DNA from: Candidatus Rokuibacteriota bacterium | GTDB lineage: Bacteria; Methylomirabilota; Methylomirabilia; Rokubacteriales; CSP1-6 | NCBI GenBank assembly: GCA_003220435.1 | Contig: QHSL01000064.1 | Location: forward strand, 26,377 to 90,376 | Length of the DNA stretch: 64,000 nucleotides | Reading direction: 5' to 3' | In this document: one piece after another, positions 57,496 to 64,000 of the stretch | Position numbering within the stretch: position 1 is the stretch's first letter | Layout: the number at the start of each line of letters is the position of its first letter | The notes under the pieces: model-generated | Told to the model about the DNA's origin: nothing | Database searches by the model: none | Seen by the model: only the letters and a program-made list of their open reading frames with translations | Made by a program: the position numbers and the translations under genes

Positions 57496-58980
57496 GTGCG
57501 CAAGTACACCATCTTCGCCGTTCTCCTCACGATCCCCGGCATCGCCAGCGCTGCTGAGCTGTCCGTCCAGGAAGCGCTGCTTCGCGCCAAGCCGGCTGTC
57601 GCGCTCGTCATGTCGGAGGTCGCGTCGGAGGTCACGCTGACGTGCCCGACCGGTGGCGCACAGCGCGTCGCGCCGACACCGTTTCGCGAAACCGGCACCG
57701 GCTGGTTCATAAGTCCGAGTGGCTGGGTGATCACAAATGCCCACGTCGTCTCCACCACGCATCAACCGCCGCAGTGGATCGCCGACCAGCAAATCGAGAG
57801 GGCGGCGCGTCAAGCGTGCGGTGACCTCGGGCGCCAGGCCCTGGCCGCGATCGTTGCGCGGGCCACGGTCAAGCTCGAGCCGTCGCTTTACGTGCTCCTC
57901 TCGAATGGCGTCCGGCTGCCGGCGACGGTAGTCAAGTACAACCCACCCGCCGCCGTGGCGACCATGTCGGGACGAGATCTCGCGCTCCTGAAGCTCAAGG
58001 CTTCCGACATGCCGACGCTCGTTCTCGGCGATTCGTCGAACGCGAAGCTCGGCGACCGGCTCCACATCCTCGGATTCCCCGGAGTCGTTCTCAGCCACGA
58101 GCTGCTGAACGCCTCGGCAAAGGTCGAAGCGTCGGTCACGAATGGCGCGATCTCCGGGTTCAAGCAGGACATCGCCAACCACCCCGTGATCCAGACCGAC
58201 GCGCCCGCGGCCGGGGGCAACAGCGGGGGGCCCGCCGTCGGCATGCGGGGCGAGGTCCTCGGAGTTCTCACGTTCGTCACGACCGAGTCGGGTGGCAGGG
58301 GCGAGATCGTCCAGGGATTCAACTTCGTGATTCCGTCCTCGGCGGTGCGCGACTTCATCGAGGGCACCGCCGTCTCGCTTGGCGAGACAAGCCGGTTCAA
58401 TGCCGCGTGGCACGCGGGCCTCGCGAACTACTTCGCGGGCAACTACTCACGCGCCGAGAAGAACTTCGTCGAGGCCAACCGACTCTTGCCCGAGCTTCCC
58501 GACGTCCGCCGCCTGATAGCCGAAGCGAAGAACCCACCTCCCCGCCCGTTCCCGTGGGCGACCATCGCGCTGGTCGTGACGGTGGCGAGCGTCGGTGCCG
58601 TCGGCGTCGTCCTGGTGACGCGCTGGAGGCGCAACCGCTACCGGATCGGCCCCTCGGAGGTGCTCCGGCTGATCGAGACCTCACGCGAGAAGCCGATCAT
58701 CCTGGACGTGCGGGACACTGCGACCTACGTCAGGAGCCCCGTCAAGATCCCGGAGTCTCGCCACGTTTCGGCGGACGGGCTCGACGCCGGCAAGCCCCTC
58801 GAGATCGAACGGGACCGTACGGTCGTCGCATACTGCACCTGACCCGACGAAGCGACCAGCGCCCGGGTGGCGCACCAGTTGCGAGCGTTGGGTTACAAGG
58901 ACGTGCGGATCCTGAAGGGCGGGCTCGGCAGCTGGGCGAACGCTGGGCTGCCGCTCGAGCCGAAGACCTCGACCGCTTGA
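57496..58980 (+). CDS. Trypsin-like protease / transmembrane / rhodanese, predicted selenoprotein
   Basis: 494 residues if the UGA at 58840-58842 is read as selenocysteine (U449); 448 if it is a stop. A signal peptide (1-20) leads into an S1C-type protease with triad H82 (TNAHVV), D161 (SGRDLALLKL) and S243 (GGNSGGPAV). A TPR-like pair of helices (about 305-345), a transmembrane helix (about 353-375) and RWRRNRYR place the C-terminal rhodanese domain (about 385-494) in the cytoplasm. The UGA falls in the rhodanese loop, YCT-U-PDEATSARVA, where relatives have YCxCP; ILKGGLGSWANAGLPLEP beyond it is a normal rhodanese end. A SECIS-like hairpin follows. GTG start 7 nt after TAGAAT, without clear ribosome site. 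Confidence 0.82.
58852..58882 (+). promoter_or_regulatory. Candidate bacterial SECIS element
   Basis: An inner 5-bp stem GCGCC/GGCGC (58859-58863 with 58869-58873) is capped by the loop CGGGU; an outer stem GCGAC/GUUGC (58852-58856 with 58878-58882) adds five more pairs across a small internal loop. The apical loop starts 21 nt after the UGA and has a G in its first two positions, as expected for SelB-binding bacterial SECIS. Confidence 0.65.
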
Positions 58981-58984
58981 TCCC

Positions 58985-59305
58985 TCAGCCGGCGAGGAAG
59001 TGGACGTGGACGTGGTTCACGACTTGCCCCCCTCCGGGCCCGCAGTTCACCCGTAGACGATACCCACGCTCGCCGAATCCCTTAGCTTCTCCGAGCGCGC
59101 GAGCCGCCAGGAGGCACTGGCCGAGAACCTCGGCGTCCTGCCGTTCCATCGTCAGGATCGAGTCGATGTGGCGCTTCGGCACGATGAGGACGTGGATCGG
59201 GGCCTTGGGATAGATGTCCTTGAACGCAAGGACGGCATCGTCCTCGTACTCGATGTCCGCCTGGCTTTGGCGTGCGACAATGCGGCAGAAGACGCAGTCC
59301 TTCAC
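58985..59305 (-). CDS. HIT-family nucleotide-binding protein
   Basis: 106 residues. CVFCRIV is the zinc-type N-terminus, KAPIHVLIVPKRHI the central strand, and VNHVHVHFLAG the HXHXH triad. HINT-type members hydrolyse purine nucleoside phosphoramidates. GTG start with GAGAGGAG upstream. It converges with the protease gene, 4 bp apart. Confidence 0.92.
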   Translation of the reverse strand: MKDCVFCRIVARQSQADIEYEDDAVLAFKDIYPKAPIHVLIVPKRHIDSILTMERQDAEVLGQCLLAARALGEAKGFGERGYRLRVNCGPGGGQVVNHVHVHFLAG

Positions 59306-59328
59306 GAGGCTCCTCTCCGAACGCCTGC

Positions 59329-59334
59329 TATAAT
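59329..59334 (+). promoter_or_regulatory. -10 box for the 39-residue gene
   Basis: A perfect TATAAT 37 bp before the ATG, in the 66-bp gap between the divergent HIT gene and the small gene. No good -35 was seen. Confidence 0.5.
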
Positions 59335-59371
59335 AGCCCGGCTCGAATCAGGATGCGGAAAGGGAGCGCGG

Positions 59372-59491
59372 ATGGGCACGTGTCCGAAGTGCAAGATGAA
59401 GATTCGCAAGAACGGCAATCACGTCAAGCTCGGCTCCACCTGGTACCACAAGGCGTGCCCGCGACGTCCGGCAACGGCCGCCAGGGCCTGA
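59372..59491 (+). CDS. 39-residue zinc-ribbon-like protein
   Basis: Starts MGTCPKCKMKIRKNGNH and ends with WYHKACP and an Ala/Arg tail. The CX2C pair (Cys4, Cys7) and the later His26/Cys29 make a plausible single zinc site. AAAGGGAG sits 6 nt before the ATG and a TATAAT 37 bp before it, so it looks like an independent gene rather than a fragment. Basic character suggests nucleic-acid or protein binding; function is unknown. Confidence 0.7.
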   Translation: MGTCPKCKMKIRKNGNHVKLGSTWYHKACPRRPATAARA

Positions 59492-59516
59492 GCGACTCCT
59501 CCTTCCGCTAACTGAC

Positions 59517-60974
59517 TCACCCTGCGATTGCCCCGTGCAGTCCGATGGGGCGCTTGACGTACCGTCCGCTGGGCTGGTCGCGCACGGCGCCGTCCTGGAA
59601 CACGATCCGGCCGCGCAGCAGCGTATGGGTCGGCCAGCCGCGTACCCGCATTCCCCGAAACGGCGTGAAGTCTTGCGCCGAGCCCAGCACCTCGGGGGTA
59701 ACGACCTGCTCGCGGTTCGGATCGACTACCGCGAGGTCGGCGTCGCTCCCGACCACGATCGCGCCCTTGCGCGGATAGAGACCGAAGGCTCGCGCGGGAT
59801 TCGCGCTCGCCAGCTCGGCAACCCGCGCGAGCCCGAGGCCGCGCCGTCCGTGTCCCTCCGAGAGCAGGTATGGATAGAGGAGCGCGGTGCCACCGAACCC
59901 GGGCAACGCCTTCCAGAGATCGTCACCCTTGTCTGCTTCGGAGCAGCAGGCGTGATCGCTCACGACGGTGTCGATGCGTCCGTCCTGGACCGCCGCCCAC
60001 AGCGCCTCGCGATCAGCTTCCGCCCGGATCGGCGGGTTGACCTTGCCGGTGATGCCGCCGGCCGTCGCGTGGGTGAGCGCCAGATGATGCAGGGTCGTCT
60101 CGAGACGGATGTCGAGGTGCGGATGCGCGCGCCGGCCCTGAGCCCCGCTCGCGACCGCCTCGGCGCTCGACAGATGCAGCAAGTTCACGGGGCAGCGCGT
60201 GGCGTCGGTCAGCACGAGCGCCTCGGCGATCGACAACTGCTCCGTCAGCGGGGGCCGCGACCGATGATAGCCCTCGAGTCCGCCCGGTCCGGAGCGCCGC
60301 ACCTCCTCGATGAAGATACGGATCAGCTCGGCCTGCTCACAGTGGAGGCTCAGGGAAATGCGCCCGTGGCCGCCGTGCTTGACGGACGCGGCCGCGACCT
60401 GGCGCATCAGCAGGTAGAGGTGCCCGAGGTCGTAGGTGTCCGCCATCGTGTAGGCGCTGCCGCGCGTGGAGTCGGACGTGAGGTTGAGCCCCTTGTAGAA
60501 CATGTAGTACTTGAAGGAGCCGACCCCCTGCTCGGCGACCAGCCAGTCCACTTCGTCGAGCTGCTCGCTGGTCATCACGCCGAGGTGGTACCCGAAGTCG
60601 GTGAACGCGTGTCCGGTGGTGGCCGCGACGACCTCGGGGAAGATCGTTCGATACGGGCCGCTCTTGTTGAGGTAATTCTGGCCGGTGCGGAAGTAGCTCA
60701 CGACCGTGGTCACGCCACCGGCGAGCGCCGAGGCCGTCTCGCTCTCGGCGTCGATTGCCAGATCGCGATAGATCCCGATGTGGAAGTGCGAGTCCACCGC
60801 GCCCGGCAGCACGAGTCGATCGCGCGCGTCGACGACGACGGTCGCGTCGGCCGAGGCGATCGAATCGGTGAGGGCGGCGATGCGACCGTCGCGAATGCCG
60901 ACGTCGCAGGGTACGGCGCCGAGGTACGGAAAGACGACGGTGCCGTTGAGGACGGCGGTATCGTAACGGGGCAT
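59517..60974 (-). CDS. Dihydropyrimidinase/hydantoinase-like amidohydrolase
   Basis: 485 residues. VDSHFHIGI provides the HXH metal site, GSFKYYMFYKG the probable carboxylated lysine, LHCEQAELI and LLHLSSAEAV further His ligands, and VVSDHACCS the catalytic Asp. The amidohydrolase fold hydrolyses cyclic amides (hydantoins, dihydropyrimidines, allantoin); the substrate cannot be fixed. A 36-residue membrane peptide is encoded 28 bp upstream. Confidence 0.88.
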   Translation of the reverse strand: MPRYDTAVLNGTVVFPYLGAVPCDVGIRDGRIAALTDSIASADATVVVDARDRLVLPGAVDSHFHIGIYRDLAIDAESETASALAGGVTTVVSYFRTGQNYLNKSGPYRTIFPEVVAATTGHAFTDFGYHLGVMTSEQLDEVDWLVAEQGVGSFKYYMFYKGLNLTSDSTRGSAYTMADTYDLGHLYLLMRQVAAASVKHGGHGRISLSLHCEQAELIRIFIEEVRRSGPGGLEGYHRSRPPLTEQLSIAEALVLTDATRCPVNLLHLSSAEAVASGAQGRRAHPHLDIRLETTLHHLALTHATAGGITGKVNPPIRAEADREALWAAVQDGRIDTVVSDHACCSEADKGDDLWKALPGFGGTALLYPYLLSEGHGRRGLGLARVAELASANPARAFGLYPRKGAIVVGSDADLAVVDPNREQVVTPEVLGSAQDFTPFRGMRVRGWPTHTLLRGRIVFQDGAVRDQPSGRYVKRPIGLHGAIAG

Positions 60975-61002
60975 GCGGCGGACTGGGGACGGTCGGCCGT
61001 CT

Positions 61003-61113
61003 TCAGTGGACGCTAAGCGCGGTCCTGATCACCACGATGAAGTCGACGACGAGCGCCGCGATGAGGATCACCGATCCAAGATTCAGCCAGAGCCCGACTC
61101 CGTTGCCATTCAT
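61003..61113 (-). CDS. 36-residue single-pass membrane peptide
   Basis: Begins MNGNGVGLWLNLGS and has one hydrophobic helix (about 14-29) ending in Arg. GGGAGGAC lies 5 nt before the ATG. It is 28 bp upstream of the amidohydrolase on the same strand and would be its first cistron. No family recognised. Confidence 0.6.
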   Translation of the reverse strand: MNGNGVGLWLNLGSVILIAALVVDFIVVIRTALSVH

Positions 61114-61191
61114 TGGCGTCCTCCCGTCTGGGTTGGCGGGACCCTACCACACCCTCGACGCATCGACAAAGCTTCCCGGAAGGAGGCGGCG

Positions 61192-61941
61192 ATGAGGCTC
61201 CAGGGAAAGATCGCGCTGATCACTGGCGCCCAACAAGGCATCGGTCGCGCCGTCGCACTGGCCTTCGCCCGCGAGGGCGCCGACGTTGGGATCAACTACC
61301 TCGACGACCGCAGCGCGGCGGAGAGGTTGGCCCAGGAGATCCGCGCGGTCGGGCGGCGCTCCGTGCTCGTGCCGGGCGACGTCGCGCGGTCCACCACCGG
61401 CCAGGAAATCGTCGCGCCGCTCGTGAGGGAGCTCGGTGGCGTCGACGTCCTCGTCAACAACGCGGGGGTCTACCCGCGCGTACCGTTCCTCGAGATGCGC
61501 GAGCGCGACTGGGACTTGGTCCTCGACGTGAACCTGAAGGGCGGCTTTTTCTGCGCGCAGGCCGCGGCGCGGGCGATGATCGCCGGCGGACGGCAGGGCT
61601 CGATCATCAACCTGGCATCACAGGCGATCCGCGGAGCCGTACGCGGCGTGCACTACTCGGCGAGCAAGGGCGGCGTCGTCGCGATGACACGGGCGATGGC
61701 GCTCGAGCTAGCGCCGCATCGCATCCGCGTGAACGCGATCGCTCCCGGGCTCACCGACACCGCGCAGCCGCGGTATGGCAACAGCGAGGAAGAGCTGGCG
61801 GTCATGGCGCGCGCCGTACCGCTCGGCCGCATGGCGCAGCCGGACGACATCGCCGACGTCGCGGTGTTTCTCGCGAGTGAGGGCGCACGCTACGTCACCG
61901 GCCAGACCGTGCACGCGAATGGAGGTTCGTACATGCCGTGA
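61192..61941 (+). CDS. SDR-family oxidoreductase
   Basis: 249 residues. TGAQQGIGRAVALAFA is the cofactor motif, NNAGVY follows, and the catalytic set is Ser in INLASQA with YSASKGG. Closest in form to 3-oxoacyl-ACP reductase or glucose dehydrogenase-like SDRs; substrate unknown. AAGGAGG lies 6 nt before the ATG. Divergent from the amidohydrolase unit. Confidence 0.9.
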   Translation: MRLQGKIALITGAQQGIGRAVALAFAREGADVGINYLDDRSAAERLAQEIRAVGRRSVLVPGDVARSTTGQEIVAPLVRELGGVDVLVNNAGVYPRVPFLEMRERDWDLVLDVNLKGGFFCAQAAARAMIAGGRQGSIINLASQAIRGAVRGVHYSASKGGVVAMTRAMALELAPHRIRVNAIAPGLTDTAQPRYGNSEEELAVMARAVPLGRMAQPDDIADVAVFLASEGARYVTGQTVHANGGSYMP

Positions 61942-62108
61942 GCGAAAGAGTACTTCCTACATGTGTCGGCCCACGGACACTCCAGCCTCGCGTGTGATCC
62001 AGGATGGCACGCGGACGCGCGCGTGAATTTCAATTGGATTACGGGTCATGGCGCAAGTCGTCGCGGTTTCCGGATATTTAGACGCGTTCGCAAATTTGCA
62101 ACATTGGT
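61942..62108. other. AT-richer upstream region of adhesin gene
   Basis: Base composition drops here relative to the rest of the window. A perfect 10-bp palindrome GCAAATTTGC is at 62090-62099, just upstream of the sigma-54-like element. I see no gene in it. Confidence 0.5.
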
Positions 62109-62124
62109 TGGCATTTCCGGTGCA
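62109..62124 (+). promoter_or_regulatory. Sigma-54-like promoter upstream of riboswitch
   Basis: TGGCAT-N5-GTGCA has GG (62110-62111) and GC (62122-62123) 12 bp apart, as in -24/-12 promoters, with two departures from TGGCAC-N5-TTGCA. A start near 62135 would place the riboswitch aptamer about 14 nt into the transcript. Confidence 0.5.
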
Positions 62125-62148
62125 GCCCCTCATGCTTCGGGAAGACCT

Positions 62149-62234
62149 CCTTCTCGAAAGGGCAAACCCGTCGCGAGGCGGGGACGCAAAGTCACGGGTC
62201 AGGAACGGCCTGACAGCCGGACTGCCGTAGAAGG
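62149..62234 (+). ncRNA. Cyclic-di-GMP-I (GEMM-I) riboswitch
   Basis: The conserved GGGCAAACC block (62160-62168), a P2-type stem capped by the tetraloop GCGA, GGGACGCAAAG (62181-62191), and the 3' block AGCCGGACTGCCG are in the order and spacing of GEMM-I RNAs such as Vc2. P1 can form from CCTTCT (62149-62154) and AGAAGG (62229-62234). It binds cyclic-di-GMP in the family. It sits 51 nt before the adhesin start. Confidence 0.93.
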
Positions 62235-62260
62235 GGTGTCCGGTTACCCCTGCGAAATTG

Positions 62261-62284
62261 GTGGTCTCCCCGCAAGGAGACCAC
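62261..62284 (+). promoter_or_regulatory. Shine-Dalgarno-sequestering hairpin
   Basis: GTGGTCTCC (62261-62269) pairs perfectly with GGAGACCAC (62276-62284) over 9 bp with a 6-nt loop. The ribosome site AAGGAG (62274-62279) lies in the loop and 3' arm, 6 nt before the ATG. No U-run follows, so control is probably translational. The upstream AGGGGT/ACCCCT hairpin overlaps the P1 3' strand and could link ligand binding to opening of this hairpin. Confidence 0.7.
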
Positions 62285-62285
62285 G

Positions 62286-64000
62286 ATGTCCTCGCTACGC
62301 GCGCGGGCCGCCGTCGATTGTGTGGCGCTCGGTCTTTTCCTGAGCGGACTCCTCCTGCTTGCGGCACACCCGGCGTCGGCTGGGATCCTGGACGCTTCCT
62401 GGACCGCTCCGACGACGAATACCGACGGCAGCCCGCTGACCGACCTCGCCTCCTACAAGATCTACTACGCACCATCGCCGGCTCCCTGCCCCGGGTCGCC
62501 GTTCGTGTCGGTCGTCTCGCCGACGTCGAGCCCGGCGCCCAACCAAAATGTGAACCTTCGACTCAGCGGGCTCGCGACGGGAACGCTGTACTACGTCTCG
62601 GTGAGTGCGGTGGACACCGCCGGCAACCAGAGCGCCTGCTCGGCCGCGGCGAGCGCCGTCGCGCGAAGCGACTTCGCCGTGAGCCCGTCCGGCACGGTGA
62701 ACTTCGGGAGCGTGAACATCGGAAGCTTCGCTGAGCAAACCTACACGGTGTCGAACACCGCTGGCGGCACCGTGTCCGGAAGCGTGTCCGTCCCCCTGCC
62801 GTTCACCATCGTGTCCGGTAGTCCGTTCTCGCTCAGCGGAACCGGCACGTCTCAGGCGGTGAAGGTGCGCTTCACTCCCGCCACCACCACGACGGTGAGC
62901 GCCACGATCAGCTTCACGGCCAACGGTGGTACCGTCACCGGGATCGTGACCGGCGTCGGGATCGGAGCCACCGACACGACGAATCCGACGATCACGATCA
63001 CATCACCTGGGCCGTCCGGGTCGGCGTATACCACCGGGAGCTCCTCCCTCACCGTGCAGGGAACGGCGTCCGACAACGTCGGCGTGACCCAGGTGACGTG
63101 GACGAACAGTCGGGGTGGCTCCGGAACCGCAACCGGCACCACGAGCTGGACCGCCAGCGGGATCCCTCTCCAGTCCGGAGCGAACGTGCTCACGGTCACC
63201 GCGCGTGACGCGGCCGGCAACGCGGGCACCGCGGCCGTCACCGTGACCTACGACAACACGCCGCCCAGCGTCAGCATCACGGCACCGGGAACGGGCGCGA
63301 CGGTCTCAGGAACGGTCAACGTGACGGCCACGGCCTCCGACAACGTCGGTGTGGCCGGCGTTCAGTTCCTGCTCGACGGGGTCGCTCTGGGCGCGGAACA
63401 GACGACCGCGCCGTTCTCGTTCTCCTGGACGACCGGAAGTGCGGCCAACGGCGCTCACACCCTGTCGGCGCGCGCGCGTGACGCAGTCGGGAACACGGCG
63501 GTCGCCGCGAACGTGGCGGTGACGGTGTCGAATACGGCGCCCGACACGACGAAGCCGACGATCGCGATCACATCACCTGGGCCGTCCGGGTCGGCGTATA
63601 CCACCGGGAGCTCCTCCCTCACCGTGCAGGGAACAGCGGCCGACAATGTCGGCGTGACCCAGGTGACGTGGACGAACAGTCGGGGTGGCTCCGGAACCGC
63701 AACCGGCACCACGAGCTGGACCGCCAGCGGGATCCCTCTCCAGTCCGGAGCGAACGTGCTCACGGTCACCGCGCGTGACGCAGCCGGCAACGCGGGCACC
63801 GCGGCCGTCACCGTGACCTACGACAACACGCCGCCCAGCGTCAGCATCACGGCGCCGGGAACGGGCGCGACGGTCTCGGGAACGGTCAACGTGACGGCCA
63901 CGGCCTCCGACAACGTCGGTGTGGCCGGCGTTCAGTTCCTGCTCGACGGGGTCGCTCTGGGCGCGGAACAGACGACCGCGCCGTTCTCGTTCTCCTGGAC
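62286..64000 (+). CDS. Secreted FN3/Ig-like repeat protein, adhesin-like (3' end outside window)
   Basis: At least 571 codons, open to the right edge. A signal peptide (1 to about 32, ending HPASAG) precedes an FN3-like domain (about 33-130, LASYKIYYAP and YVSVSAVDTAGN), a choice-of-anchor-D/ASH-like domain (about 131-228, VNFGSVNIGS), and then 190-residue units each built of two Ig-like modules (SDNVGVTQVTW, ARDAAGNAG, SDNVGVAGVQFLLDG). Ser/Thr/Gly-rich and almost Cys-free after the start, it looks like a surface or matrix protein. Cyclic-di-GMP control of its leader suits attachment or biofilm. The anchor or export domain lies outside the window. Confidence 0.85.
   Translation, partial: MSSLRARAAVDCVALGLFLSGLLLLAAHPASAGILDASWTAPTTNTDGSPLTDLASYKIYYAPSPAPCPGSPFVSVVSPTSSPAPNQNVNLRLSGLATGTLYYVSVSAVDTAGNQSACSAAASAVARSDFAVSPSGTVNFGSVNIGSFAEQTYTVSNTAGGTVSGSVSVPLPFTIVSGSPFSLSGTGTSQAVKVRFTPATTTTVSATISFTANGGTVTGIVTGVGIGATDTTNPTITITSPGPSGSAYTTGSSSLTVQGTASDNVGVTQVTWTNSRGGSGTATGTTSWTASGIPLQSGANVLTVTARDAAGNAGTAAVTVTYDNTPPSVSITAPGTGATVSGTVNVTATASDNVGVAGVQFLLDGVALGAEQTTAPFSFSWTTGSAANGAHTLSARARDAVGNTAVAANVAVTVSNTAPDTTKPTIAITSPGPSGSAYTTGSSSLTVQGTAADNVGVTQVTWTNSRGGSGTATGTTSWTASGIPLQSGANVLTVTARDAAGNAGTAAVTVTYDNTPPSVSITAPGTGATVSGTVNVTATASDNVGVAGVQFLLDGVALGAEQTTAPFSFSW
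62971..64000 (+). repeat. 570-bp tandem repeat within the adhesin gene
   Basis: Sequence from 62971 is repeated from 63541 with a 570-bp period (190 codons) and only scattered substitutions over the 460 bp seen of the second copy. High nucleotide identity, including third positions, points to recent duplication or gene conversion. More copies may follow beyond the edge. Confidence 0.92.

Noticed and set aside
58842..58980. Broken rhodanese gene (premature stop)
   Set aside because: No other damage is present, the frame continues unchanged to a proper end, and the UGA sits at the catalytic residue with a SECIS-like hairpin after it. A pseudogene remains possible but less likely.
62852..63811. 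Two similar minus-strand open frames inside the adhesin gene
   Set aside because: They are antisense to the two copies of the 570-bp coding repeat, which is why they resemble each other.

Overview
The window is GC-rich, densely packed bacterial chromosome from a two-membrane (Gram-negative) organism. It carries lipid A and LPS-core genes, BamA, a Skp-like chaperone, Lol genes and Lnt. Gene order (cmk-hisC-pheA aromatic block, scpAB, a continuous lpx/waa cluster, bam-skp-lpxD-lpxA, rib-nusB, ftsY, smc, secA, recN-nadK-tlyA) resembles deep-branching proteobacteria-like phyla such as Candidatus Rokubacteria/Methylomirabilota. That placement is inferred from gene content and order only; no rRNA or tRNA gene was seen.

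Layout. From 1 to about 56.4 kb almost every gene is on the minus strand, often joined by ATGA, GTGA or TGATG overlaps. Read in transcription order (right to left) this strand holds: two M16 peptidases, rhomboid, tlyA, nadK, recN; secA; smc; rodZ-like, ftsY, ribD-ribE-ribBA-ribH, nusB, a phosphoesterase, lnt, prfB, lysS and lolC/E-lolD; clpC, bamA, skp, lpxD, lpxA, a GnnA-like oxidoreductase, lpxI, lpxB, a DUF374 acyltransferase, waaA, lpxK, waaF, four GT4 glycosyltransferases, gmhB, hldA, hldC, waaC, a WaaE-like glycosyltransferase, trpS, scpA, scpB and rluB; and finally pheA-hisC-tyrA and a cmk-plsC fusion cut by the left edge. Together these make and export the outer membrane (lipid A, Kdo/heptose core, BAM, Lol, lipoprotein acylation) alongside core housekeeping functions.

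From 56.4 kb the organisation changes to an accessory stretch with both strands used. It starts with a near-perfect sigma-54 promoter before a secreted protein made of about 17 QAPR-containing nonapeptides, closed by a strong intrinsic terminator. Next is a trypsin-like protease with a transmembrane helix and a rhodanese domain, whose reading frame is interrupted by one UGA exactly in the rhodanese active-site loop. A hairpin resembling a bacterial SECIS follows the UGA, so this looks like a selenoprotein. A HIT protein, a 39-residue zinc-ribbon-like protein, a dihydropyrimidinase-like amidohydrolase with a 36-residue membrane peptide, and an SDR enzyme come next. The window ends in a large secreted FN3/Ig-like repeat protein. 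Its leader carries a sigma-54-like promoter, a cyclic-di-GMP-I (GEMM-I) riboswitch and a hairpin that buries the Shine-Dalgarno sequence.

Other notable items are the classic +1 programmed frameshift in prfB, two families of short repeats lodged at gene 3' ends in the LPS and rib operons, and several starts only 7-9 nt after a -10 hexamer (possible leaderless mRNAs). Gene-order gaps include no aroA between tyrA and cmk and no fabZ between lpxD and lpxA.
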